Origin: Arcticibacter pallidicorallinus
Lineage (GTDB): Bacteria; Bacteroidota; Bacteroidia; Sphingobacteriales; Sphingobacteriaceae
Direction: 5' to 3'
Length of the DNA: 64,000 nt
Assembly (NCBI RefSeq): GCF_003002875.1
Contig: NZ_PVTH01000004.1
Location: forward strand, 1 to 64,000
The position numbers and the translations under genes were made by a program. Positions 18,022-26,420 of the stretch are shown one piece after another. The notes under the pieces were generated by a model that was not told where the DNA came from, searched no databases, and saw nothing but the letters and a program-made list of their open reading frames with translations. Position 1 is the stretch's first letter. Every line of letters begins with the position of its first letter.

Positions 18022-18103
18022 AAAAGGGAGGTCAACATAGTGGACTGCCCCCATAAAGTGTCTAACTTTATGGGGGCAGTGTATAGCTTTCGACCTCCCT
18101 TTT
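18022..18103. terminator. Bidirectional terminator with nested perfect stems
   Basis: The outer arms AAAAGGGAGGTC (18022-18033) and GACCTCCCTTTT (18092-18103) are perfect reverse complements and give an A-tract and a T-tract for both directions. Inside lies a second perfect 16-bp stem, ACTGCCCCCATAAAGT (18044-18059) with its complement at 18065-18080, around a 5-base loop. It separates the convergent azurin and nrdF genes. The inner palindrome is unusual for a simple terminator. Confidence 0.85.
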
Positions 18104-18113
18104 CTTGTTGATA

Positions 18114-19097
18114 TTAAATGTAATTCTCTACTGCTAACTGGAAGTCTTCATCCCGCAAGTGGACTATCTCTGTTGCCTTCTCGTAGTTCGTAGATTTCTT
18201 GGAAAAGAAATCGTGTTGTGTCGTGTCTACATTCAGACCGTTCAGTACGATAGGATTAATTTCTTTCACTTCGAACATTTCGTCAAAGCCCAGGTTCATC
18301 AGCGCTTTGTTTGCATTATAGCGAACATATTCCTTCACCTCTGCAGTTAAGCCGATATCGGTATATACTTCGTCCGTATACTTCAGTTCGTTTTCATACA
18401 GAACGTGCATCAGCTCGTTCATTTCCCGCTTAGCTGCTTCCTTATCATCGAGTCTCTTATAGACGTCCTGTGCCAGCAATCCGACAAAAACCCCATGAAT
18501 AGACTCATCGGCAACGATCTTTTTGATGATGTCGGCGCTGGCCACCATCTGCCCTTGTCCGCACAACCATAGAGGCATAAAAAAGCCGCTATAGAACAGA
18601 AAAGACTCCAGCAGTACAGATGCAGCGAGCGACATAAACAGCTCGTGGTCGGTTATCTGCGACTTATCCAGCGCCCGGTAATATTTGTCGATCGTTGCGG
18701 CCTTAAATTGCAGGCGTTTATTCTCCTGAACCCAGGTGAAAAGATCGTTAATTTCGGGAGTGCTGCAGACGGTAGTGAAGATGGTTGAGTACGACTTGGC
18801 GTGAATAGCCTCCATCATACACATAAACGACAGTACTGCCTTATTTTGCAGAGAATCAATATGATCGATAATTTTGGGCATGCCTGTATGACTCTGCAAG
18901 GTGTCAAGCAGGGTTAACCCGCCAAGCGCATGTTTGTAGGCATCCTGAATGCCCGGCTCCAGGCTCTTCCAGCTGTCTATATCTTTGGATGGGATGTATT
19001 CGGTATCCACCCAAAACTGACGGATATTCTGTTCCCAGAATAATCCTGCATAATCATTGTCCGGGGTGTTCCAGTTAACTGCGGTGTATTGTTTCAT
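18114..19097 (-). CDS. nrdF: Class Ib ribonucleotide reductase small (radical) subunit NrdF
   Basis: 327 residues, a usual NrdF length. The dimetal ligands fit NrdF: D65 (LTLLDTLQ), E96 and H99 (MMEAIHAKSYS), E164 (LLESFLFYS), E198 and H201 (ADESIHG). The radical tyrosine is Y103, placed as in class Ib enzymes. NrdF makes and stores the tyrosyl radical on a dimanganese or diiron centre and passes it to NrdE. It is the last gene of a four-gene unit nrdH-nrdI-nrdE-nrdF, 100 bases after nrdE, and ends at a strong bidirectional terminator. The presence of NrdI nearby favours the manganese form. Confidence 0.95.
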   Translation of the reverse strand: MKQYTAVNWNTPDNDYAGLFWEQNIRQFWVDTEYIPSKDIDSWKSLEPGIQDAYKHALGGLTLLDTLQSHTGMPKIIDHIDSLQNKAVLSFMCMMEAIHAKSYSTIFTTVCSTPEINDLFTWVQENKRLQFKAATIDKYYRALDKSQITDHELFMSLAASVLLESFLFYSGFFMPLWLCGQGQMVASADIIKKIVADESIHGVFVGLLAQDVYKRLDDKEAAKREMNELMHVLYENELKYTDEVYTDIGLTAEVKEYVRYNANKALMNLGFDEMFEVKEINPIVLNGLNVDTTQHDFFSKKSTNYEKATEIVHLRDEDFQLAVENYI

Positions 19098-19197
19098 CAG
19101 GATATTAAATTTTTTAGGTTAAAGCTATCACGGGGAGCGCGGTGAATTTTACCGGGTGAAATGCCCCATGATAGCTTCATCGTATTTTCTTTTGCTT

Positions 19198-21288
19198 TTA
19201 AACTGCACAGGATACACACTCATCAATTCCAGCTTTACGCGTTCTGGTGTAATACAGCGATTTCAATCCCAGTTTATGTGCATAGATATAATAGACGGCA
19301 AGATCACGGGTACTGTCTTTTGTATTGGTATGCAGGATGGTCGATATCCCCTGGTCTACGTGACGCTGAATAACGGAAATCAGCCGGAGGACCTTCTTCT
19401 GATCCATATCGTAAGCGGACTTGTAAAAGAAGTAGTTATCGTTAGTCAGGTACGGCATTGGGTAATAGGTGGTACTGTCACCGTACTCCCGTACTTCGAT
19501 CACGTCTACAACCGGCATGACAGAGGCCGTAGAATTCATAATGTAAGAGGTCGACTGGTTGGGTGCGATCGCCATTCTGTAAGCATGGTAAATACCATGC
19601 TCGGCAACCTGGGCCTTAAGTCTTTCCCAATCTTCCCTTGAAGGGACCTCTATACCTTCAAACAGCTTAGCTACTTTTTCGCTCTTTGGCTTGATATCAT
19701 CACGGATATAAGAGTCGAAATAAACGCCTGATGCATAGTCAGATGATTCAAACCCTTTAAAGGTTTTCTTTCTCTCTTTAGCGATCTCCATGGAGCGCTC
19801 AATGGAGTAAAAGTTTACCATCATGAAAAAGACGTTGCAGAAATCAAGCGCATCATCACTCTCATACATAATGAAGTTGCGGGCAAGAAATGCATGGAGG
19901 TTCATCGCCCCAAGACCCACACTGTGTAACTCTTCGTTTGCTTTCCTGATGGAAGGAACCATTTCGATATTGGTAATATCTGACACTACAGTAAGCGATG
20001 TCATGGCTGTTTTCACGGCTTCCTTTACACGCCTATTGTCCATCACCGTCACGATATTCAGGGAACCCAGGTTACAGGAGATCCCGTAGCGTATGGTATC
20101 TTCCTTGCCGTAGCTCTCGATGTCTGAGACTTCTGATACTTGCATGATCTCCGTGCACAGGTTGGAGAATTTCACGTTGCCGAGTCCGTTTAAAGCGTGT
20201 CCGCGGTTAGCGTTTCCTTTATAGAAAATATACGGATACCCACTTTCTTTCTGGGTCTGCGCGATCTTCACCAGCAGGTGACGGGCGTTAATTTTTTTCT
20301 TCCTGACGTTCGGGTTGGTAATCAGCGCTTCATACATCTGGTCCATATCCATTTCATCGAGATACTGACCATACTCGAGCTTTACTGTATGCGGATAGAA
20401 CAGGTAACAGGCCTCGTCTTTCTCTGCTAGTTCCATAAACTTATCAGGAACTATGACACCGATAGACAGGGATTTGATGCGGACTTTTTCATCCACATTG
20501 ATCTTTTTGCAGTCCAGGAACTCTTCGATATCGGTGTGGAATATATTCAGGTATACTGCCCCCGCCCCTGCACGCTGTCCGAGCTGGTTAGCGTAGGAGA
20601 AGGTATCTTCCATGATCTTCATGACCGGCAAAACACCGCTTGAGCGGTTTTCTACACCTTTAATGGATTCGCCACGACCGCGCACTTTCGACATATTGAA
20701 TGATACGCCTCCGCCAATGGAAGAGAGCTTCATGGCTGAATCGATTGCATAGCCGATCCCGTTCAGGTTGTCGCCTACTTCATCAAGGAAGCAGGATACA
20801 AGTTCACCGGAACGCTTTTTGCCGGCGTTCAGGAAGGTTGGCGTGGCGGGCTGGTATTCCTGGTTGATCAGGATCAGGGCTTGTGACATTGCTTCTTCCA
20901 GGTTTCCTCTGGACAAAAACAGGGCTACGGCTACAACGCGATCTTCGTAGCGTTCGAGGAACTTTTCGCCTGAGTCATCACGGAGTGCATAGCTCTGGAA
21001 GAACTTGAAGGCGCTCATGAACGAAGGGAATCTGAACTTGCGCGCATATACCATATCGTACACCTGCTGCATCTCCTCGAAGGTGTACCACTGATAGAAA
21101 TCGATGTAATAGTCGTTCTCAATCAGGTAGTCAACCTTCTCCTTCAACGTGTAAAAGAACACGGTGTTCTTATTGACGTAATCGAGGAAATAAGATCTTA
21201 CTGCTTCTTTATCTTTATGCAGGCTGTACTCGTCGTCCTGCTTCCTCATGATCTCGTTATTCAGTAAGATCCACTTTTTTGCAATCAT
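19198..21288 (-). CDS. nrdE: Class Ib ribonucleotide reductase large (catalytic) subunit NrdE
   Basis: 696 residues. It reduces ribonucleoside diphosphates to deoxy forms using the radical from NrdF. The catalytic residues are in place: the thiyl cysteine C378 with N376 and E380 (SNLCTEI), the redox pair C166 (ELVSCFLD) and C405 (YGISCNLG), and the C-terminal shuttle pair C691/C694 (DECVSCAV). The N-terminus lacks the ATP-cone that controls class Ia enzymes, as is typical of NrdE. The start codon overlaps the nrdI stop by 4 bases (ATGA), showing translational coupling. Confidence 0.96.
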   Translation of the reverse strand: MIAKKWILLNNEIMRKQDDEYSLHKDKEAVRSYFLDYVNKNTVFFYTLKEKVDYLIENDYYIDFYQWYTFEEMQQVYDMVYARKFRFPSFMSAFKFFQSYALRDDSGEKFLERYEDRVVAVALFLSRGNLEEAMSQALILINQEYQPATPTFLNAGKKRSGELVSCFLDEVGDNLNGIGYAIDSAMKLSSIGGGVSFNMSKVRGRGESIKGVENRSSGVLPVMKIMEDTFSYANQLGQRAGAGAVYLNIFHTDIEEFLDCKKINVDEKVRIKSLSIGVIVPDKFMELAEKDEACYLFYPHTVKLEYGQYLDEMDMDQMYEALITNPNVRKKKINARHLLVKIAQTQKESGYPYIFYKGNANRGHALNGLGNVKFSNLCTEIMQVSEVSDIESYGKEDTIRYGISCNLGSLNIVTVMDNRRVKEAVKTAMTSLTVVSDITNIEMVPSIRKANEELHSVGLGAMNLHAFLARNFIMYESDDALDFCNVFFMMVNFYSIERSMEIAKERKKTFKGFESSDYASGVYFDSYIRDDIKPKSEKVAKLFEGIEVPSREDWERLKAQVAEHGIYHAYRMAIAPNQSTSYIMNSTASVMPVVDVIEVREYGDSTTYYPMPYLTNDNYFFYKSAYDMDQKKVLRLISVIQRHVDQGISTILHTNTKDSTRDLAVYYIYAHKLGLKSLYYTRTRKAGIDECVSCAV

Positions 21289-21650
21289 GTATATTGTTCT
21301 AAAATTTCAATAAAATTAGTTACATCGTTCTTGGTCCCCGAAAGCTCAAACTTCATCGACACGGGAATTTGGTAGTGCCATGAAACATAATCTGCCGCCC
21401 GCGCGAAGTTTTGCCCCCAGTTCCGGTTTCCGCTGGAGGATACCGTTTTGATACAGGACGCATACTGCTGCATAAACTGCATGGTTGATTCGGGCACTTG
21501 TCCGATACGGGTTGTGAAAGTTACCAGATGTCCGGGGTGTTCGACTTGCAGATCGGGACTTATTCGCTGCAGGTGCCAGTTCCGCAGTTCCTTCACCTTT
21601 TCCATAAACCGTTCAACATTACCGGTTTTGGAATCGTAATAAATCCACAT
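21285..21650 (-). CDS. nrdI: Class Ib ribonucleotide reductase flavodoxin NrdI
   Basis: 121 residues. The FMN-binding loop DSKTGNVERF is near the N-terminus, and the later motifs TFTTRIGQVPEST and SSGNRNWGQNFARAADYVS with KFELSGTKNDV are strongly characteristic of NrdI. NrdI supplies the oxidant that builds the dimanganese-tyrosyl radical in NrdF. It lies 3 bases after nrdH and overlaps nrdE by 4 bases. Confidence 0.95.
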   Translation of the reverse strand: MWIYYDSKTGNVERFMEKVKELRNWHLQRISPDLQVEHPGHLVTFTTRIGQVPESTMQFMQQYASCIKTVSSSGNRNWGQNFARAADYVSWHYQIPVSMKFELSGTKNDVTNFIEILEQYT

Positions 21651-21653
21651 ATT

Positions 21654-21890
21654 CTAAACCGCGAGTGCTCTTTGAAGTTCTTCTGGTTTAAATCCAATGA
21701 TGCGGTGGAGGATCTCATCCTGTTGTTCTACGATGACTGTGGGGACAGAACGTACCTTATATTTCATAGCCAATTCGGGATGTTCAAATGGATTGACGGT
21801 TTCATATTGAACCCCTTTCAGGTCCAGGTATGCAGATACCATATTGCAGGGAGCGCAGTCATTTTTTTCGAACTTGATAATTTTCTTCAT
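21654..21890 (-). CDS. nrdH: Glutaredoxin-like reductant NrdH
   Basis: 78 residues from the preferred ATG at 21890. The frame is open to an upstream ATG at 21956, but the extra 22 residues (with QKKKYQ) do not belong to the fold, so the inner start is chosen. The redox motif is C12-A-P-C15, followed by VPTVIVE (the cis-Pro loop) and GFKPEELQ. NrdH reduces the C-terminal cysteines of NrdE. It is the first gene of the operon. I found no clear promoter or NrdR box in the 240 bases between it and the antiporter gene. Confidence 0.9.
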   Translation of the reverse strand: MKKIIKFEKNDCAPCNMVSAYLDLKGVQYETVNPFEHPELAMKYKVRSVPTVIVEQQDEILHRIIGFKPEELQRALAV

Positions 21891-22129
21891 TGCCAGAGAT
21901 GTTTGATATTTTTTCTTTTGTGAATTAGCGAACTTAAGTGATGAAAGGGAAAGCATCCATCGTTTTAAGCGGGGTCACAAAATTGCGATATCGTTCCGCA
22001 TTGCAATCGAATAGTTATCGACACCGTGTTGATAAGTAATTCCCGTGCGCGCAATTATGACAGAGTCGCGACGGAAACTCTGAGGTTTTATACTTAAGCT
22101 CCGGCTATGAGAAGCAAGGAGTCTGTCCC

Positions 22130-24304
22130 TTAGTTTCCGCGAAGCAACCTTCTCAGGAATGAGCCGGCCCTGCTAACCGTTCCGATCTTGTCGGCAATGA
22201 CTTCAATCAGATTGCCATCCGTCTGTTCGATATCTTTCATATTGATACCACTTTCGAGCTGCTTCGGAAATATGATGAGCAGGCTGAAATTATTGAAGTA
22301 CTGATGCAGGTAATAAGGCAGCTTATCGAGTTCCCTGGAATAAGATATGTGTCCTTTGCGGGACGAGATGATCAGGAACAGATCATTTTGTTTCAGTTCT
22401 CTGCTCAGGATGAGGAAGTCTTCCCAGTTTTCGAAAGCGTTGAACGTTTTCTGAAGCATGGTCTTCCGGCTTTGGTCTACAGTCTGGATAGCCTCGATCG
22501 TATCCGTATTCGCGTAGAACACCAGCGGTAGCGCCGCCTCCCTGGCGATATTGTATATCTTACCGATCCAGTGAATGAAGCCGGGCTCGAGCTCTGCCTT
22601 CGGCGGAACGGCAGCGACAATTCTGTTCAAGGTATTAATGGGCTGAAGCGGCTTATAGATATATACCGTTTCATTGATTCGCTGAAGGATATTACCGGCC
22701 ACAGGTCCAAGGAACTGCAGCTGACTACTGTTGCGGTGCAGTCCTATCAGCACGTCCGTAATACCGTGTTCCTTGATGGTATAGGTGATGGCGTTACTAA
22801 CGTTGATATCATATCGGGTGAGAGGAAGCAGCGTATTTTCGGAAGCCGCGGCATGACTGATGGCCTTATCCATCATCTTCTTTCCTGCCACCTGATTGCT
22901 TCCGGAAGTATTTTCGTCGCTGACGATATGCAGTCCGTATACCGGGATGCTGCTTTTTCGGGGTTTGAGAATGAGTCCCATATCCACAAGGTCCTGCACG
23001 GTTTCGGGGTAAGCCAGCGAAATCATGATCTTTTCATCCGGATTATCCAGACTCTGATCCAGACTTTCTTCTTCAAGTGCAAGGGTTTGAGAGGCCTTTT
23101 CCACAACGAATGAGCTGATGGCGCAGCTGATCAGGATGAGTATAATTGTTCCGTTCAAAACATCTTCATTCAGTAAACGGATAGGTTCACCTGTGGCTGT
23201 TTCGCCCACGATAATATTATAACCCACCAGGATGATGGCGAGCGTGGCAGCGGCATGAGAGGTGCTTAGACCAAAGATCATTTTACCTTCTGCTGAAGAA
23301 AGCTTAAATATTTTCTGGGTTATCCAGGCAGCGAGGTATTTCGTTAATACCGCCACCAATACAATTATACCGGCAACTTTCAGAGCACCTACCCCTTTAA
23401 ACAGTACGGTAATATCGACGAGCATCCCGACACCGATCAGGAAGAAGGGAATGAACAAGGCATTTCCCACAAAATCGATCCTATTCATTAATGGAGAAGA
23501 GTGAGGAACGAACTTATTAAGGACGAGTCCGGAGAAAAAGGCGCCTATGATCGCCTCGATACCTGCTGCTTCTGCTAAAAATGAAGCGAGGAATACAATA
23601 GCAAGAACGAAGATATACTGAGAGACACTGTCTTCGAATTTTTTGAAGAACCATCGGATGACCGGTGGAAAAAGAAAGAAGACAACGCAGACGAATACAA
23701 TACACGATCCCCCGAGCTGGACCCAGAATGATGATGTCACTTCGCCCTTGCTCATACCCGCTATGGCGGCAAGGATCAATAAAGCCAGGATATCAGTAAT
23801 CATTGTTCCCCCAATGGTCAGGGTAACCGCCCTGTTTTTCGATATTCCGTAACGGCTCGCTATGGGATACGCGATCAGGGTATGGGTGGAAAACATACTG
23901 GCGAGAAGAACCGAAGACAGGAATCCATATCCCAGGACGTAATAGCTGGCGAGCGACCCGATCACGAGTGGCAAAAGAAACGTGGTAAGCCCGAACACAA
24001 TGATTTTGTTCCTGTTCTTTTTGAATTCACTCAGGTCTATCTCTAATCCTGCGAGAAACATGATATACAAGAGCCCTACAGTTCCAAACAGCACTATACT
24101 GCTGTCTCTGGTAAGCAGATTTAGTCCGTAAGGACCTACAATCACTCCAGCAACGATCAGACCTATAATATGCGGTACTTTGATCTTATTAAACAGGATA
24201 GGCGCAAAAAGTATAATAAACAATACCAAAGAGAAGATCATGACCGGATTTCTCAGGGGCAATGTAAATTCAAGATTGGATAAAATAACCATCAACATAA
24301 GCAT
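22130..24304 (-). CDS. CPA2-family cation:proton antiporter
   Basis: 724 residues. The first 410 or so form a Na+/H+-exchanger domain with about 12 membrane helices (for example GLIVAGVIVGPYGLNLL, GLLYIMFLAGLEIDLSEFKKN and FLASFLAEAAGIEAIIGAFFSG). The soluble C-terminal part (about 430-724) looks like two universal-stress-like lobes, as in several Bacteroidota CPA2 proteins, rather than a TrkA-N domain. It should exchange Na+ or K+ for protons across the inner membrane; the ion is not determined by the sequence. It follows a small lipoprotein gene by 16 bases, so the two are probably co-transcribed. Confidence 0.88.
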   Translation of the reverse strand: MLMLMVILSNLEFTLPLRNPVMIFSLVLFIILFAPILFNKIKVPHIIGLIVAGVIVGPYGLNLLTRDSSIVLFGTVGLLYIMFLAGLEIDLSEFKKNRNKIIVFGLTTFLLPLVIGSLASYYVLGYGFLSSVLLASMFSTHTLIAYPIASRYGISKNRAVTLTIGGTMITDILALLILAAIAGMSKGEVTSSFWVQLGGSCIVFVCVVFFLFPPVIRWFFKKFEDSVSQYIFVLAIVFLASFLAEAAGIEAIIGAFFSGLVLNKFVPHSSPLMNRIDFVGNALFIPFFLIGVGMLVDITVLFKGVGALKVAGIIVLVAVLTKYLAAWITQKIFKLSSAEGKMIFGLSTSHAAATLAIILVGYNIIVGETATGEPIRLLNEDVLNGTIILILISCAISSFVVEKASQTLALEEESLDQSLDNPDEKIMISLAYPETVQDLVDMGLILKPRKSSIPVYGLHIVSDENTSGSNQVAGKKMMDKAISHAAASENTLLPLTRYDINVSNAITYTIKEHGITDVLIGLHRNSSQLQFLGPVAGNILQRINETVYIYKPLQPINTLNRIVAAVPPKAELEPGFIHWIGKIYNIAREAALPLVFYANTDTIEAIQTVDQSRKTMLQKTFNAFENWEDFLILSRELKQNDLFLIISSRKGHISYSRELDKLPYYLHQYFNNFSLLIIFPKQLESGINMKDIEQTDGNLIEVIADKIGTVSRAGSFLRRLLRGN

Positions 24305-24320
24305 GTCTTAAGGGGTCGAA

Positions 24321-24890
24321 TTATTTGGACAACTCCAGGGCGTAAACAATCCGGCAGTCGCCGGCACGCATTATTTCACGGATGCCTGTAAGCTTACCGT
24401 TCGAGGTCAGCTGCATTCTGACGACCATTCGGGTCGAGGCATCTGCCTGCTCCTCGCTTGGTCTGGCAACCAGCTCTATTCCCCGGCCGGTAGAAGCACC
24501 GGAGTAAACACGGACAAGCTTTCCCCTTACCGTAGCTTTAGCAATTAAAACATCGTTCTGATAGCCGATTTCCCATTGCTCGTTTTTGGTATCGCCAATG
24601 GCGGATCCGGGACAGCTAGTCTCTGTACATATCATCTTCACCGCCCAGTTACCCACCAGAGCTTCGTTGTATACGGCCGTATCGGCAGGATTCACGCTAC
24701 TGGTGTCCAGTTGCTTTACGCGCTCAGATAACTCCTGCTCCTTTATCTGGAGTGTTTTCTCTTTCAGCAGGAGTTCCTGCTCTTTTTGAGAAAGCTCAAT
24801 CTCTTTTCTGCGTAAAGAATCTTCTTTCTTCTTGTCATAGCAAGCGCTGGAGAGCAGTAAAACGGCCAGTAAAAAGCAAATATTTCTCAT
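24321..24890 (-). CDS. Lipoprotein with charged coiled coil, function unknown
   Basis: 189 residues from the ATG at 24890 (a TTG one codon earlier is less likely). The lipobox is SSAC with C17. Residues about 20-62 form a Lys/Glu-rich heptad-like helix (KEIELSQKEQELLLKEKT), then comes a compact domain starting at NEALVGNWAVKMICT, which contains three cysteines and resembles a lipocalin-like or secreted beta domain. I do not recognise a named family. It precedes the antiporter gene by 16 bases, suggesting a role with it in the envelope, but this is only context. Confidence 0.7.
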   Translation of the reverse strand: MRNICFLLAVLLLSSACYDKKKEDSLRRKEIELSQKEQELLLKEKTLQIKEQELSERVKQLDTSSVNPADTAVYNEALVGNWAVKMICTETSCPGSAIGDTKNEQWEIGYQNDVLIAKATVRGKLVRVYSGASTGRGIELVARPSEEQADASTRMVVRMQLTSNGKLTGIREIMRAGDCRIVYALELSK

Positions 24891-25235
24891 CAAAATATGG
24901 TTTGTTATCTAATGGTGATGAAGTGTCACAAATCGTCAGGCGGGCTTGTGCGCCGTAAAGTTATCGATTGTAGCCTCTAAACTGAAATTAATCGGCTTTT
25001 GTTCTTGGAATGTGACCGGGAAGCCTGTTCATAAGCCGCAAGTCGTTGAAAATGCCTAAGAGGCATACTTTGGTTTAACTTTTTTGGGAGTGCTTGACAT
25101 CGCTGCATTTCATGCGTATCATGTCCCTATTTGACATTTGGTATATAGTTTTAGTCAAACGTGCGATATACTACCATTACTCGTACCTATTTTTGTTTCT
25201 AACCAATAGTTTTAACCTACCCTTTAAGAAACCCT
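24891..25235. other. Divergent intergenic region, regulatory only
   Basis: This gap of about 345 bases separates the lipoprotein/antiporter operon (minus) from the esterase/GH8 operon (plus). No gene is seen. It contains a nested inverted repeat (GACAT 25096-25100 with ATGTC 25121-25125, and GCAT with ATGC inside), two copies of TTGACAT (25094 and 25131), and a promoter element at 25188-25195. Confidence 0.5.
25188..25195 (+). promoter_or_regulatory. -7 promoter element for the esterase/GH8 operon
   Basis: TATTTTTG matches TAnnTTTG exactly. No good TTTG is present at the expected -33 distance, which is common for promoters that need an activator. Predicted transcription begins near 25202. 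Confidence 0.45.
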
Positions 25236-26414
25236 ATGCATTTAAGAGGAGCTATGCGTATTAAGCCAATCATACGCTTATTGTTTATCGGAGCGATGCT
25301 CTGTATTTCAGGCTTTGCCATGAGCCAACCGCCAACCGGACCACAGGTCGTGTCGCCAAAAGTACATGCCGACAAAAAAGTCACCTTTAGTTACCGGGCG
25401 CCTAATGCGAAAGAGGTGATACTAGACGGCCAGTTTCCTCCGGGAAAGGTGCCGATGGTGAAAGATAGTCAGGGTATATGGAGTGTAACTGTAGGGCCGA
25501 TAAAGCCTGACATCTATCCGTACAGCTTCAGGGTAGACGGCGTTAACGTTATGGATCCGGCAAACGTCGATTTCTTTCCCAATGAACGTTTTAAGGGCAG
25601 CCTGCTGGATGTTCCGGGCGACCAGCCATTGATACATGCGGTACGAGACATTCCACACGGGGCGGTGAGCTATGCTCTCTATCCTTCTATTGAGGGAAGT
25701 ACTGGTTCAGTGGTAATTTACACCCCTCCGGGTTATGACAAAAATAAATCAACCAAGTATCCTGTCTTCTATCTGATCAGCGGAACCACCGATACAGAGG
25801 AGACCTTTTTCAAGGTTGGCCGAACTAATTTCATACTGGACAACCTTATCGCCGAAGGAAAGGCGAAGCCTATGATCGTGGTGATGCCTTACGGAAACCC
25901 TGCCGCAAGAATTGCTGAACAAAAAGGACTGCCAAAACCCACTGATCTGATGTCGCGGGACGGTGACGATGCGGTGAATCGTGCCAAGATGTTTGAAACG
26001 GACCTGGTAAGCAAGGTTATACCCTATGTAGAGAAGAATTACCGTACCTTGAATAACCGCGAGAACCGTGCAATCGGTGGTTTTTCCAGAGGCGGCGGTC
26101 AAACGCTTCGCAGCGCGTTCGGCAATATGGATAAGTTTGCCTGGATATGCTGCTACAGCGCATACCTGTCTACTCCTGAAATGGAAAAGACATTTAAGCA
26201 TGTGTACGAAAATCCCGCCAAGACGAATAAGGATCTGAAACTGTTTTGGATAGGCGTAGGAAACGAAGACTTCCTCTATCAGGATGCTGTCAAGTTCATC
26301 GATTTTCTGAAGGAAAAAAAGGTAAAGCATACCAGCCTGATTACGCCGGGCGGACATACCTGGATGAACGTTAAAACCTATGTTACTGAAACCGCACAAC
26401 TTCTATTTAAATAG
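25236..26414 (+). CDS. Secreted esterase, E-set (CBM48-like) plus CE1-type alpha/beta hydrolase, paralogue 1
   Basis: 392 residues with a signal peptide ending SGFAMSQ (near residue 31). An alternative ATG at 25254, just after AGAGGAG, would give 386 residues. Residues about 45-130 form an E-set/CBM48-like domain (VTFSYRAPNAKEVILDG, DIYPYSFRVDG). The esterase domain (about 150-390) carries the nucleophile S284 in GGFSRGGGQT, an acid in GNEDFLY and the catalytic His in PGGHTWMN. Similar proteins act as feruloyl or acetyl-xylan esterases; the acyl group here is inferred from the neighbouring GH8 gene. It is first in a four-gene operon, 6 bases before the next esterase gene. Confidence 0.85.
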   Translation: MHLRGAMRIKPIIRLLFIGAMLCISGFAMSQPPTGPQVVSPKVHADKKVTFSYRAPNAKEVILDGQFPPGKVPMVKDSQGIWSVTVGPIKPDIYPYSFRVDGVNVMDPANVDFFPNERFKGSLLDVPGDQPLIHAVRDIPHGAVSYALYPSIEGSTGSVVIYTPPGYDKNKSTKYPVFYLISGTTDTEETFFKVGRTNFILDNLIAEGKAKPMIVVMPYGNPAARIAEQKGLPKPTDLMSRDGDDAVNRAKMFETDLVSKVIPYVEKNYRTLNNRENRAIGGFSRGGGQTLRSAFGNMDKFAWICCYSAYLSTPEMEKTFKHVYENPAKTNKDLKLFWIGVGNEDFLYQDAVKFIDFLKEKKVKHTSLITPGGHTWMNVKTYVTETAQLLFK

Positions 26415-26420
26415 TTCAGA

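Noticed and set aside
18114-19097. Class Ia NrdB identity for the small reductase subunit
   Set aside because: Adjacent nrdI and nrdH, absence of an ATP-cone in the large subunit, and NrdF-type ligand spacing support class Ib instead.
21891-21956. Longer NrdH start at 21956
   Set aside because: The extra 22 residues lack conservation-like features and the inner ATG begins the normal thioredoxin fold.
22061-22082. CAGAGT/ACTCTG stem after the antiporter gene
   Set aside because: Only 6 bp and no T-tract in the right direction.
22571-23113. 180-residue plus-strand frame opposite the antiporter
   Set aside because: Shadow of the soluble part of the antiporter; no independent support.
25749-26399. 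216-residue open frame on the minus strand across esterase 1
   Set aside because: Fully antisense to a gene with an intact catalytic triad, and no recognisable domain.
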